A stretch of 64,000 bases of DNA, taken from NCBI GenBank assembly GCA_964059195.1, contig CAXKWD010000005.1:90843882-90907881 (forward strand). Reading direction: 5' to 3'. Below, one piece after another: positions 22,145 to 34,719 of this stretch. The DNA comes from Ectobius pallidus. Taxonomy: Eukaryota; Arthropoda; Insecta; Blattodea; Ectobiidae. The first letter of the stretch is position 1; every line of letters starts with the position of its first letter. The notes beneath the pieces were generated by a model, which saw nothing but the letters and a program-made list of their open reading frames with translations, had not been told where the DNA came from and ran no database searches. Made by a program: the position numbers and the translations under genes.

Positions 22145-24110
22145 TCTCTATATATATAAGAGGCTTTGTCCTGACTGAATGAATGACTGACTGACTGACT
22201 GACTGACTGACTGAATGACAGGAATCAACGTACAGCCTAAACTATAACAGGTAGAGACTTGGAATTTTGATAGTACCTTCGTTTCCTAATGTAGATGCTC
22301 ACTAAGAAAGGATTTTGAAAAATTCTGATTCTAAATGCCAAAAATGAGTGAAAAACGGGCAGAAAACGTGCATTTTTTGGGTTTTCGAAGCGTAATATAT
22401 TTCAATGTCAAATCAATTACAGCTGGCTTTGGCTATTTTTGTCAGACCTTGGAAATGAAACTTTCGCGATCGCTCGAATGTTGTAGCTCACGCTGGTCGA
22501 TTCATTTGTTTTTAATGTCAAGGCACGCATACATATGAAATTTTCAACCTAATCCCGAAGAGGATTATTCTTCTTATTATTATTATAAGTGGGATAATCA
22601 ATATAGGCCTAAATATGGTCAAACGTTGTTCGATTTGGACGAAACTCATTATACAGGGGTTTTCTGGGCCAAGGACCTCGAATCTGAGGTCGCTTTTACC
22701 AGGCGACGCTATCTAATTGTGGTATGTAGTCCACGTGATTTAGGTGTTAATAAATATAATGATTTATAAATAATATAATAATATAATAATAATAATGATA
22801 TAAATTAAATGTTTTTGAAAATACTTAACCCCTTTTTGCACAGATTTATCAAAACAAATTCTCAGAACGTATTGTTACCAATGGTATCAGGTGGGCTTGG
22901 ATTACATGAAATGGATGTTTGACAAATTAGAGAAGGTATCATTATAATTCATATTATCTATATTAATAAAAGGAATTGTCCTCGATGTCCAGCGAAATCT
23001 ACTGAACGCAGAGATCTGAAATTTTAAACATAGGTGGGCTGAAGGGTCGGAAAATGCACCTCGAAGCCGGAATTTTAATTTTAGTTTTAGTTCGTGAGTT
23101 ATGAGTGAAAAACGGGTAAAAAACGTGCATTTTTTGCGTTTTCAAAACATAAGTTTTCAGTTATACATGTCAATGTCAAATCAATTACAGTTGGCTTTGG
23201 CTATTTTTGTCATATCTTGAAAATAAAACTTTCGCGATCGCTTGAATGTTGTAAACCCTAAATATGGTCAAACGTTGTTTTATTTGGACGAATCTCACTA
23301 GACAGAGGTTTTCTGGGCCAAGAAACTCGAATCTGAGGACGCTTTTACCAGACGATACTATCTAATCGTGGTATGTAGTCCACGTGATTTAGGAGTTAAT
23401 AAATATAATGATATAACTATTATGCTCTTGATTTTTAATTTTTGAAATAATTATCGCGGGCGAAGCCGCGGGCACATGCTATCTCTCTATCTATATATAA
23501 AAGGCTTTGTCCTGACTGACTGACAGGAATCAACGTAGAGCCTAAACTATAACAGGTAGAGACTTGGAATTTTGACAGTACCTTCGTTTCATAATGTAGG
23601 TGCTCACTAAGAAAGGATTTTGAAAAATTCTGATTTTAAATGCCAAAAATAAAATGTTTTTGAAAATACTTAATCCCTTTTTACACAGAATTATCAAATC
23701 CGAATAACATTTGACATTAAAGCATATTGTTGCCAGTGGGTTTCAGATGGGTTTGGAATTAAATTAAATGGAAGTTTGACAATTACAGTTTGCTTTGTCT
23801 ATTTTTGTCATACCTTGGAAATTAAACTTTCGCGATCGCTTGAATGTTGTAAGCCCTAATATGGTCAAACATTGTTTATTTGGACGAAACTCACTATACA
23901 GGGGTTTTCTGGACCAAGGAACTCGAATCTGAGGTCGCTTTTACCATGCGATACTATCTAATCGTGGTATGTAGTCCACGCGAATTAGGTGTTAATAAAT
24001 ATAATGATTTAACTAACTATATTATGCTCTTAATTTTTAATTTTTGAAATAATTATCGCGGGCGAAGCCGCGGGCAAATTATCGCGGGCGAAGCCGCGGG
24101 CACATGCTAG
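22145..24110 (+). mobile_element. Cluster of non-autonomous Helitrons
   Basis: Outer ends are canonical: the 5' end is TCTCTATATATATAAG preceded by A, and the 3' end is CTAG (24107-24110) followed by T, with a CGCGG/CCGCG hairpin just upstream. Further 5' ends of the same type occur at 22957 and 23482, and 3' hairpins at 23455, 24057 and 24082. The three units share a long 3' module ('cgcgatcgcttgaatgttgt', 'ggttttctgg', 'tggtatgtagtccacg'). No Rep/helicase frame is present. A (GACT)n run at 22183-22213 lies near the first 5' end. Confidence 0.85.
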
Positions 24111-24889
24111 TTTAAATTAATATGAGGCTCTACTACATGAAGGAATACCAACCAAGCCTGGCGTAGTAAAGACTCAGGTCAGTCAAATATGCCAAGAAGA
24201 ATGAATCCATTCTTAAATTCAAGACAGCGAAGTGACTGTTTCTCAAACAGCTCTTAAAAACAGCTAAAACTGAAGACATATTTCAGACTAGGCATCTGTT
24301 AAACAGAGTTCTTGATATGGATTTAAATTTACATTCTGGTCAAACGTATTATCTGTATAAAAATCATATCTACACGTTAGAATTAAGCATTCTATATATT
24401 ATTTCTGTTATCAGTTTACACTTTTCAGACTGGGTCAATACGTGTGGGTGAAGTAAATTAATCGAATGATTTTTTTCACTACGGGTTGACTAATTTCCAT
24501 TCAAGCAGTTTGGCTAAGATATTTAAAATGTTAATAAAGTCTTACAGAATGATCCAAAGTCCAAAAGGCGATTCGTTCAATGAAAAGTTCATAACGACGA
24601 AACCGATCATAAAATATGCTACCGATTACGTCAACTTCGAAGTTAAAATTAAATGTTAAAATACCTAAACCATCAAATAAATACGAACAGAATCGTTTAA
24701 CTGTTATTTTCAGATTTATATAAAATTTGAATAGGCCTATGAGATGTGAACAGATGAATAATTGCGAAAGATTTCATGTGAATTATAACATCTCATAAGT
24801 CGTCTCTGTGCATTTATTGAATCCTAGTGTAAAAAGACATTACGTTTTAATGTGTGTAGGCCTGTATTGCATTTAAAATGTTTTGCACG
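24111..24889. other. Unassigned stretch
   Basis: No gene or repeat recognised between the Helitron cluster and copy 3 of the hairpin-rich repeat. Confidence 0.4.
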
Positions 24890-25505
24890 ACGTAACTAAT
24901 TAGTGGTACTTACGAATATTGTTGCCGTGGATCGTAACTTGATATTCCCGCACGCAATCTGGTTGCTATGAAAACAAAAGAAATCTCCGTGCGGTAAAAA
25001 TTACAAAAAGCACAAGTGCCGTAAGTAAAATCATCATAATAGAAGCCTTTAAGGAAGACCGGAACCAAGGCCCCTAGTTTGTAGCGACTTTAACAGGACA
25101 AATATTAGGTATCTTCAATAATGTAAAGATCCCGCACGAAATCTGTGCCGATTTCCTACGTCATTGCATTATGTTTTCGTGGGGACTGCAGCGTCGATTG
25201 GCCTACTACCTATCTTTCTCGCACAACAGTACCTTCCTTTTTATTTGTAAAGGCCAAGCTACCTCTCTCTCTCGCGAGTAACTGTCTCATCGGCACAGAT
25301 TTAGTGCGAGATCTTTATATACATAATATTTTCAGGTAATATCTCAATTAATATAATTAAATTGATATAAATAATCATCGTGAAAAAAATAGCATACAAT
25401 AGGCTACTCGTGCCGTAAGCGCATAACGGATCTCGGAAATTGAAAAAAACTCTTTCCTCGATCCGTATGCACCGCTTACGGCACTTGTATCGTAATATAC
25501 TATTT
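24890..25505 (+). repeat. Hairpin-rich repeat, copy 3 (interrupted by a MITE)
   Basis: Very close to copy 1 (20430-20885) from 'ttgccgtggatcgtaac' through 'gacttTaacaggacaa', then interrupted at 25126-25315 by an insertion, then resuming with 'acataatattttcagg'. It ends in a hairpin longer than copy 1's. Confidence 0.8.
25126..25315. mobile_element. 190-bp TA-target MITE nested in copy 3
   Basis: Ends are AAGATCCCGCAC and, as reverse complement, AAGATCTCGCAC, extending to 'aaatctgtgccgat' for a ~28-bp inverted repeat with two mismatches. TA flanks both sides (25124-25125, 25316-25317). Sister copies of the host repeat are uninterrupted at this site ('aatgtatttacat', 'gtgtataaacat'). The TA target fits Tc1/mariner-type MITEs. 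Confidence 0.8.
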
Positions 25506-25524
25506 TGCACTCCTTAGCTAGTAA

Positions 25525-25980
25525 GTGGTACTTACGAACGTTGTTTACATGGCTCGTAAGTTGACATTCCCACACAGTCTTGTTGCTAAGGACGGTTGCG
25601 ATGAGGTTAAATTACTTACGGTCCAAGCGCTACGTCATAATTCATTACGATACACTTCATAATACAAGCCTTTATGGGCACGGCCCCCAGGACAAATATT
25701 CGGTTCCCATAACAACAAGCACATGCGAATCACTTTCTGAAATAAACATCTATTTTCAAGAATGTATTTACATAATATTTTCAGGTAATATCACAATTAA
25801 TATAATTAAATTGATATAAATAATCATCGTGCAAAAAATAACATGCAACACACGGGCCGTAAAGGCATTTACGGGTCTCGAAAACTTAAAAACCCTCGGC
25901 TGCGCCTCGGGTTTTCAATCTGTTTCCTCGACCCGTAAACGTGCCTTACGGCACTTGTATCGCAATATACTATTCTTACT
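25525..25980 (+). repeat. Hairpin-rich repeat, copy 4
   Basis: Nearly identical to copy 2 over most of its length, including the large hairpin with the GC-rich inner fold (25892-25910). It follows copy 3 directly, head to tail, whereas copies 1 and 2 are separated by ~0.77 kb. Confidence 0.85.
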
Positions 25981-26264
25981 TATGTGCCGTTATTAACGTA
26001 GTTTAATCGCTGACGGATTTTTTGCAGCTTGAAGTGGTTTCTCTGTAGATCTGTCCTAACCTGCACGGCTATCCGCGGTTGTGCCAAAACTATAACCTAC
26101 ATGTTCAGTGAATAATATACAGACACAATTAATTGCCAGTGCATTCGATGAAATCAGCATTTACTTTTAAACATTTTTATGTGATTCTACTTTTCATGGC
26201 TTTTCTGAAAACGAAGATGGTTTTACTAATTACTTCAGTGGTTTGAGACAATAAGTTACATAAA

Positions 26265-27015
26265 ACGCGTTGCCGCAGCGGGTTTGAAGCACTTGGTCAC
26301 GTCTTGGGCTCCTTGTCCACTCAGTGAGACTTTAAAGAGTTCGTCGACAACATAATATGAGGGCATGATTGTTGCTGCATTGAGGAATAACCATAATTCT
26401 ATGTATGAAGAAGTACACAGGATATCTGAAGATGGACCATACCGAAGGATAGACATTCTTGTAGTAACTTACCACCTGACTCAACCCTATCATGGATCCA
26501 ACCATAAGAACTGGACACAAGAAAAACAGCTTGAAGAAGTTCACATGGAGAAATGTTGAATCTACGAGCCCACTATTCCTTTTTATAAGGAAAAATATAG
26601 GCATAATTTAACTTCAATGGAAGTGATTGGATGCAAGAGGTACAATTCATCGCCTCTTTGTAGACTTCTGTACATGTTTTGGCCTCCATAAAGATTTCAT
26701 ATCAAACATCTTCACTGATGCCATTAGAGGATCAATACGGTGTGTTGAAAAATCATCTATATGCACCTTAGATGTAGGCTACAATATTCTGTGATAGACT
26801 ATCAAAAGCATAGCATACATTCTGACTGCATGTTTCTTTTTCTTTATTTTTCTTTCTTTCTTATGTATCTATTATATGTTTATGTTCCTCTGTTATGTTC
26901 CTTTATGTATGTGTTTTTTTATATGTGTTTTCCTAATGTATATCACTTGATGTGAAGTGTGCTTTGTCGGTTGGCAGTCTCTTAATGGAGGACGCTGAAA
27001 TATTTTATTTATTTA
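26265..27015 (+). pseudogene. RLE-type (R2-like) LINE C-terminus, broken
   Basis: Across several frames the sequence keeps the order of a C-terminal domain seen with restriction-like-endonuclease LINEs: 'HVLG' near 26298, 'MIVAALR' near 26365, 'YEEVHRISEDG', 'RRIDILV' (the basic/Asp motif), then in other frames 'IYEPTIPFYKEKY'-like and 'EVIG' blocks to about 26740. At least three frameshifts and stops separate them. A T-rich trailer with 'tttatttatttattaata' ends near 27015. Assignment to the R2-like group is from motif memory; the RT itself is absent. Confidence 0.6.
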
Positions 27016-28224
27016 TTAATAAAGTGTCCTGTAAAAGTTATATTAAAATCAGTTTAAAATTTTACACTATTTGGAATTTCATTTCTTTACGATCTTCAAA
27101 TAGTACGGTAAATTGAACTTTAGACCACTATACTGTAATTAATTACTTTCCTTTTTCACTTGCACGAACACGAAAGAATACGAAAAACTGTGAGAATGCG
27201 AAGCTTAGATCATACATTCAGATAAAACCATCTATGTTCCCTGTGTTAGAGAATTTACGGCCTAAAAAAATTCATAGAATTTGACCGAGATTGAGTCTGC
27301 GATTATTGAGTTAAGAAAATGAGTCATCTAGTGTAGGCCTACTACAGCAGTATTATCGCTCTGTTTAATTTAGAACAATAGTATTTTGAAACAAAAAATA
27401 TTATAAATATAGCCTCACATCTTTCAATTTTAAGTCTATTTATATACATAGAATAACTAAGTTACAAGTTGTAACATCGAATCGGAAAAGGTTCGATCCT
27501 TGAGGGGGGGAGGGTTTAGAATGCTGTAAGAGGGTGACTCCCTCACCCTCATGCCGCGAGGAAATAGGTATTTCAATACTTGCACATAATAACTAGTGTT
27601 TTTATGAACACTGGGGACCAACAGTCTGTGCTCTAACGCAATCCATGCCTAGCCTGTTAAGACCCTATGCCGTATTGTCATTCACCAATGAAAGACATAC
27701 GGAGAGTTTCCAAAGGTCAAGAAGAATTAGGCCTACAATTCAGAGCATATTAATGTTAAGAGTTATGAATAGGCTACGAATGTTCATGCATGGAACCGTT
27801 AGATTCACTAAGCGTATCCTATAGGTAGAGGTGGGGGAGTGTATCACGCGATGACAACGCGATTACGCTCAGGTATAATCGGGTATAGATAAAAAGCGAA
27901 CACGTTCCATATTGTTTGTATAACGAAGACATGATCAAATAAATTATCTACAATTTATATTCTACACATAAATGATGACCAGTGATGTTTATGAATGTAA
28001 ATAAACAGTCCTGTTATCATCTTCGTGTAGACTACAGTAGATGCACTCGAGGCGCGCACTGCTTATACTGTGGAGTGACTGTCAATATACAGTGACGCCA
28101 TGCTAGGTATATGTCACACTAAACTCGAGTCTTCAATCCCTGTACAAATATTCTAAGCCTAATTAAGAATATCTAATTTTAGAGGTATGAATATTTAAGA
28201 AGAAAAATTATATAATTAATATAA
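27016..28224. other. Unassigned stretch
   Basis: No gene recognised. A short G run lies at 27504-27512. Confidence 0.4.
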
Positions 28225-28435
28225 ACCCTAAAGCTGCGAAAGCTGGCTTTCTGTGTTCACGATCACAGATTCGATACTGGCCTAGGTTAATAGCATTTAT
28301 GAATGCATAAATGTGACAAGCCTATGTTTGTAAATTTACAGACGTGTAAAAGAATTTCTACGGGACAAAATTTCGCGCACAACCGCGACGGTCTCAGGCC
28401 TAAGCTGCAGTACACATCTGCCGTTAAATAGGCTA
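28225..28435 (+). mobile_element. tRNA-derived SINE, copy 2
   Basis: Parallels 19803-20015: a B-box-like 'cagattcgatactgg', then 'tttacag', 'ctacgggacaaaatttcgcg', 'cgacgg' and 'tgccgttaaata'. Diverged, with no clear A tail or target duplication. Confidence 0.6.
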
Positions 28436-30282
28436 ACCAACCAGTCAATCAACAAGCCAACTAACAGCTTTAAATTGAATTAAAAGTTTATACTCTTACC
28501 TATCATCAATACAATCTAACTTAAATGTTAAGGATATTCCATTTACTACTGTGATGAAGTAATAATAATAAAAAATAGACTAATAATAATAATAATAATA
28601 ACAATAACTGTAAACTCTGACTGCTTATCAACTGACAAATGGACGAAAAGATTAATGTATGGAAGTAAAGTTAATGAAAGTAGGAATGAAGGATTAAAAG
28701 AGAAAGGAAGGAAGAACTGATGGTAGGGATAGAGAAAAAGGAAATATGATAACTTACAAAATTAGCCTAACACATAAATTATTACAATACAATGTATTCT
28801 ATTATTTAGGTGAAAGTTGATATTTGACCAACACTCATTAGCATTTCGTTATTCAGACAAGACAAGCATCACGAAATGGCCAGATAAAGAAGGCAAAGTT
28901 TCGATCAGTCACCATCAGTGCTTTGAAAAACACAATAGTTAGGCGCAGCCGACGGGGGGAGACGGGGCCTGGCCGACTTTTACAAGAAGCGTGTACTGCG
29001 GGTCACGCAACTAAACCAGTGCAGGCTAAACATAGGTTCACAACTTTGTTTAGAAAGCTCTAACTTAAAAAAAGAAAAGAAACAGCTTTTAAAATTTTTA
29101 AGGAAATATCTTATACCTTAAATTCATTGGATAACATTTTGCGTTTTCTTTATATTGGCATGTGTTCTCAAACAAATTGTGCTTGCTTTTAGCACATCCA
29201 AGTTTTCATATCAAATCACAGTCTGATAATGCAGATTCTAATATTCGTGTTGTTTTGAGCTAATGATTCGAAATATTTACATCTTTTTTATCAGCTAATA
29301 CAGTACGAAAATAATACAACATTCAGTAAAACATCCTATACTATTTAGTTAAATCATTATTATGGGTTCCCCTTGTTACAGAATATTAATTATTAATATA
29401 CATGAAAAATAGATATTGGCCTAATCATTTTGGTAACACTAAGCCATGGGGAGGATCCAGCCATTGAGATTGTTCTGAAGGTAAAACGGCCAGTTCTCAA
29501 GGACTCCAGAAATTCTGAGGACTTTCAAGGCTTATATGTAGGGATAACCGAGGATGATTTGTGTGGGTATAACGGTGCCATCGCATATTACACTATGACC
29601 CATCTATAATAATATTGTCGTATTGTGTTAGACCCATGTGTACGGGCAACAGAGCTCTGGCAGACTGTAGCAAATATCCGTAGGGTGATTATACACTTCT
29701 TACGACACGAAGACTTAACCTGGAAGACAGATTAATTACAGTTGCCCAATAATTTTTTAAAAATTTGATAGAATGGCACATAACAGTTTATTACCACAAT
29801 TGACAATACATAATTCATAATCAAATTATGCAGAACCGGATCACTTGGTCGAGATGAATGCTATTTAGAAGCACTATTAAATTATGAACGTCACAGTTCT
29901 TGAAACAACAATTCTCTTAATTATTAAGGGTAATGTAGTATCCTCGAGATGGCTAATTCAAAGTTAGTAACCACACGAAAACTTTATAAATGATGAGTTT
30001 ATGTCCGAGTGATTCTCAGATCGTGTTGAATAATAAATAGACATACCTTTGTCTTGAGATATTATAATTACCAATCCTGAATGTTAAAGCTTCTGGCTTG
30101 GAGATCCTTGCGACTTAAAAAACCAGATCAGAAGATTCATTGAACCACAAGACGTACGTTGGAAATATTGAGACTATTTTCAGTCACCAAAATATCAAGC
30201 ATTTGAAGCTTAAACTTGTCTTCAAGAGTTGCCTTCTTTATAAATTGATAGTTGAAGCCATCAAACTTGGTCGATGGATAAA
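28436..30282. other. Unassigned stretch
   Basis: No gene recognised. It holds a short AAT-rich run (28561-28605) and an A+G-rich patch (28670-28745). Confidence 0.4.
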
Positions 30283-30486
30283 TAGGCATTTGCAAGCCTA
30301 GAACTCATGTCTTTATGAGTATTTAATGATAAACAATTCCAATAGAATTGTAGAATGTAGAAGACATTTTTAAGAAGAATGAAGATAGGCATTTGCAAGC
30401 CTAGAACTCATGTCTTTATGAGTATTTAATGATAGACAATTCCAATAGAATTGTAGAACGTGGAAGATAATTTAAGAGTAATGAAG
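30283..30486 (+). repeat. 103-bp perfect-period tandem duplication
   Basis: The block beginning 'taggcatttgcaagcctaga' at 30283 recurs at 30386 with few differences ('gataaac'/'gatagac', 'aatgtaga'/'aacgtgga'). Two copies only; no coding meaning seen. Confidence 0.9.
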
Positions 30487-32684
30487 AAGAAGCCTTAATG
30501 GCTGTTAAAACAATGATAAAAGATTATTCAGTCTCTGATTGGACGAAATTACAATTAGCATGGTTAGAAAGTACAATAGGAATAAACAAATTAAATGATA
30601 TTCAATTGTTTTATAAATAACACATAATAACAACCAAAGCCTAAAATTGAATTGAATGCATGACCTTCTAAGACATAATACATAACGGAACACCATGTCA
30701 GTTTTGAAGTTACCGTGTCTCTCGGGTCTGTGGGCCTATGGCTCCACTATCTTTTGGCCTATTGCAGCATCTGTTATTCAGACTATAGTGTGCGGCTTGC
30801 GACTGTGAACATCTTGTCTCCTTTCCATAATTCATATAGCCTGAAAATGGAAGCTCTAAGTCCTCTTGTAGTTGCGTATTGATCGTGTAGAGAGAATATT
30901 TTACTTTGTCTTTTTCATAATGCATTTTACACAGTAGAAAATCCGTTCACAAATCAATTTTCCATCACACAATGCCGAGACGTGTAATTTTCCTAAACTT
31001 GAACTCATGATATTAAAAAATGAATCCCAGAGTCCTATCAACTGGATTAGAGCAATTTATTGAAAAGGTGTTAAAGGTCACTTATTACCAAAGGCTTATG
31101 TCAAGAGAAAGCTTTAAAATACTTCGTATCTGTTCCTTACAAAGTCACGAGAAGAAAGTCTTGATTAAGATTCTATTGGGCGTATCTGAAATAATTACAA
31201 ATGACGCTATGTAATCCATAATCATGCAGGAATACTTATTTTACCATTTAGGCCTACTTATCTTCTCATGCTGAATTTCGCACACAGAAAACCAAATAGG
31301 GGGATAGCTCGATTTGTACTGGCCAAATATGTTCAATGCACAAAATATATAGTATTTGCTTATAATCAACTAAAGCAATTAGCCTACTCGATAATTTATT
31401 ATTTTGCCAAGGAGAAAAGATGAATTATAATACATAGAACAATAATGATAACATTTGGAACTAAGTTAAACGATTCTAGATGACACAATTCTATAAATTT
31501 AAGATGAATATTATTTCTTTGTATTATTTATAGCCCATATTAGGCCTATACATGGTGGATACAAATCTTTTTCCACAAGGGCAATTAAATTTAACTTTAA
31601 TGCTAGGTTACTTTTGAATGTAACTTAGTTAATGATTTTCTGGAAAAAGTCTAAAAAAAAAAAAGCAAATTTGACAAGAAATAAAGTCACAAGTCAAAGT
31701 CAAAGTCTTCACATGTAGGCTACAGTAAGTACAATACACCTTTATTTTTCAATAAATAAAGTACCTGTACCTGGTTTAATTGTTTATTAACAGGAAACAA
31801 AACTTGACATGGAAATTATATGTTCCATTTTACTCAATATCTGGGATGCTGTGTTTTTTGGCAATTTTGTGTTTGGTAGATCCGAAGGGGGTTGTATTTG
31901 TTCATAATATTAATTTGGAATGTCAGTAATGGCTGCTTCCATTTCCAATCTATAAATCTATAATAAGTTTCAAGGGCGTTTCATAAATCGTTAGGGAAAA
32001 CGGTCAGATGTTGGAAAACTAAATGTCTATTCTAGAGCAAAACCACAATTAAATCGCCTCACTTTGTGTCCTTTTAAGTCCGTAACAGTGAGGCAACATG
32101 ACGCCAACGAGACCAGATGAAAAGGATTTGATATATCTTTTATCTTCTCTCTCCTTTATCTGACAGCTTGGTTGGAGTTCAACATGTCAGTGACCCTTTA
32201 AAGTTTGATTTGCCATATGAAAATTCCCAGCGGACACAGGCTATTATACATTTTCACAGCTACTGACGTATAAATTCGTCACCTAACAAATAAGTCTAAT
32301 AAAGTGTTGCTTTATGTAGAATAAGAGGATTTTCATTAACGTGTTAAGACTATCATTTATGGAGACTAGCTATTCTTTGAAATTTTTCTAATTGATTTTC
32401 AACTTAGAGCCCACTGATGATTACACTTCATGATTGCTTATATCAATAAACAAATTCAGGTCTGAAAGATTACCGGTACAATTCAGTGAATATCTGTCTT
32501 TCTATTCTTTTCTGTAGTTCTAATTCTTTTTCATAATCGCAATAAAAACTTAGTTCAACCCTGAGGAGGAGAAGATGCGTTCCCTCCTCTCACGCAACGG
32601 GCAAGAGATCTATTCCTGGTCGGGACAAGTTACTAGTCACCTGTGAGACGATGTCGGGTAACTTGAGGCCCTTGTGGTCCCCGA
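30487..32684. other. Unassigned stretch
   Basis: Short frames (for example 31020-31214 and 30710-30925) lack domains. No repeat family recognised. Confidence 0.4.
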
Positions 32685-32970
32685 ATTTCATCTGGCTGTC
32701 AATACCTTCATCCCACCTGTACCTTGTTCTGAATGAGTGTGTGCTTGACTGGTGTGTACCGTCTTGTGTTAGTGTTGTCTCGGAGGTGGCACCTGGATTG
32801 AGCTGATCACTTATCCGGGGAGGCCTCCCAAGTCCTGGCCAAGAAGTTTAGATGTGATCCATAGAAGGTCCCTCTACTGACAGATCGTGGTCTTGTAAGG
32901 CTCGGGCGGCGTGGGCTACTTAAATATACCTACAATGGGGGAGGGAAAACTCAGGGAAAGAAGAGGAAGA
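32685..32970 (+). mobile_element. GC-rich retroposon, copy 2
   Basis: Co-linear with 8230-8527: 'catctggctgtcaata', 'tgtctcggaggtggcacc', 'atccggggaggc', 'gtaaggctcgggcggc', 'ggaaaactcagg', then a purine-rich AAG tail. It is the most diverged of the three copies. The 5' boundary is set by where similarity to copy 1 begins. Confidence 0.75.
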
Positions 32971-34342
32971 AAATGTGCAGTAATAAAAACTAAAAAATTA
33001 ATTTTCTTTCGCCAAAAGTTTTCCTCTACGAAGTCAATTAAAAAAAAGTTTGCATTACAATCCTGAAGTTGTTCATTAGACTCTATGAAAATACTGAACA
33101 AGAATCATTTGTGTGAAGCAATAAGGATTGATAGAGGGTAAGGGTAGTGCATGATGCTCGGGCTACGCCACTGATTTGTGTTGTCGGGAGGAAACAAAAG
33201 CAAGCGATCGCTCTCACAGCATGTTATCTTAAGGGGAATAACCACCCCATTGCAATCCTTTAACCCGGCAGGCGGACTGGAAATGTCAAACGCATGCGAA
33301 CGAGTCTGCGGGCAATGGTGTGGAAACCAGAGTTCTGCTGTATTGATGACGTATGTACAGTACATCCCCTCACACTGGTAATTACATGACCGCCCGTGCA
33401 ACAAGTCTCCATTATCTTCCATTTCCACACTAACTCATTTCTTTTCTCCCTAAGTTTTCCTCCTCACTTTGGGGATTCCTAACATTTCCTCTTCCTTACA
33501 AACTATCCAGCTAATATGCGATTCAAATACTGTAGATTCTCTTCGCAGATGTTATAATCCAGATTGTACAGATGCATACGAGTTCCGGCCGACCTGCTTA
33601 TTTACCCGGCAGAGGCCGGTTAGTTGCGGCTTTACGACCCCGTGTTAGTAGCAGCCCTGTGTTGTTATTTACATTAAATCCATAGAATAGTTATCTTTGC
33701 AGCAATATAGTTAGTTCAAATCTCTTCATTTCGTAGCTTAAATTTTTTAATTTTAGATCAATACGATCGTTTCAGATTAATGGAATAAGGTAAGTGTTAA
33801 GTGCTATATCTGAGGCGATTCAATGTAGGCTACAAATGAGCTACCCTAACCCTACCATACCAGTAATCCCACGAAATTCGTAACTAAAAAATAAATTTCG
33901 AATATTATTGTTGTTAAATCTAATAAATAACCCAACACTGAATATAGATACCACAAAGCCTGATTTAATGACCTTTAAGTAAATAATTAATTAAACCAGG
34001 TAAACTGATATAACAAAGTGCCAGATGGAGTTACTAGGTCATATTTAAGAAACTATTGAGTTTTAGACCACGGTTTCTTGAGAAAGTTTGATATGGATAT
34101 GTGAAGGAATACGTGGGATAACTAGAATATTAACAGAACGAATTTACGGCAAATATACTCACGTCAACAGACGTCATTTTGTCAAAACATCTGAAGCCGT
34201 ACAAATAGCCTACGCAGTGAAACAATTCCAAAAAAATAATCAAACTTTATTTTGGAGGGGGAAAATAAACAATTAGAACTTTTTAAAATATTTCCATCGG
34301 TTATAGGCTAAAAGCTATAATAGATAGGCCTACATAAGCATT
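32971..34342. other. Unassigned stretch
   Basis: A 107-codon minus-strand frame at 33105-33428 and a plus-strand frame opposite it have no recognisable domain. Around 33570-33650 the sequence is G+C-richer but unassigned. Confidence 0.4.
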
Positions 34343-34404
34343 CATGAGCCACAGATTATTGTCTCTGTTGGACACTACATGATAATATTATAGGAGAAAA
34401 ATTC

Positions 34405-34477
34405 CTCCGGCACTGGGACTTGAACCCAGGACCTTTGGCTATTCGCGCCAATGCTCTACCAACTGAGCTAAGCCGGA
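34405..34477 (-). other. tRNA-like cloverleaf, left arm
   Basis: Minus-strand fold equivalent to the right-arm one: acceptor TCCGGCT/TGCCGGA (last pair T.T), D stem GCTC/GAGC, anticodon stem TTGGC/GCCAA, T stem CTGGG/CCCAG. The anticodon loop reads GCGAATA, with nominal anticodon GAA and C at position 33. Confidence 0.65.
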
Positions 34478-34646
34478 GCCCAATTCACAGCGCCAGATGG
34501 AACTTCTATGACCGGTCACAAAAATCACTACTTAGTGTGCCTCACAGTAGGCCTACTCCATATGACATAACTTGTCTGTCTGTGGGGTAGACCATTAGGG
34601 CAATTAGTCATAGGAGAGAAGTTCCATCTGGCGCTGTGAATTGGGC

Positions 34647-34719
34647 TCCGGCTTAGCTCAGTTGGTAGAGCATTGGCACGAATAGCCAAAGGTCCTGGGT
34701 TCAAGTCCCAGTGCCGGAG
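34647..34719 (+). other. tRNA-like cloverleaf, right arm
   Basis: All four stems form: a 7-bp acceptor with one T.T mismatch, T8 A9, GCTC/GAGC D stem with an AGTTGGTA loop, TTGGC/GCCAA anticodon stem with loop ACGAATA, a 5-nt variable loop, CTGGG/CCCAG T stem with TTCAAGT, and discriminator G. A-box-like 'tagctcagttgg' and B-box 'ggttcaagtcc' are near consensus, so Pol III transcription is plausible. C33 in place of U33 argues against a decoding tRNA(Phe). Confidence 0.65.

Noticed and set aside
22183..22213. CRISPR-like or satellite array from GACT repeats
   Set aside because: It is a simple tetranucleotide run close to a Helitron 5' end.
34647..34719. Functional tRNA-Phe(GAA) gene
   Set aside because: The cloverleaf folds, but position 33 is C, the acceptor has a T.T pair, and the sequence repeats in mirrored mobile-element arms; a decoding gene is not supported.
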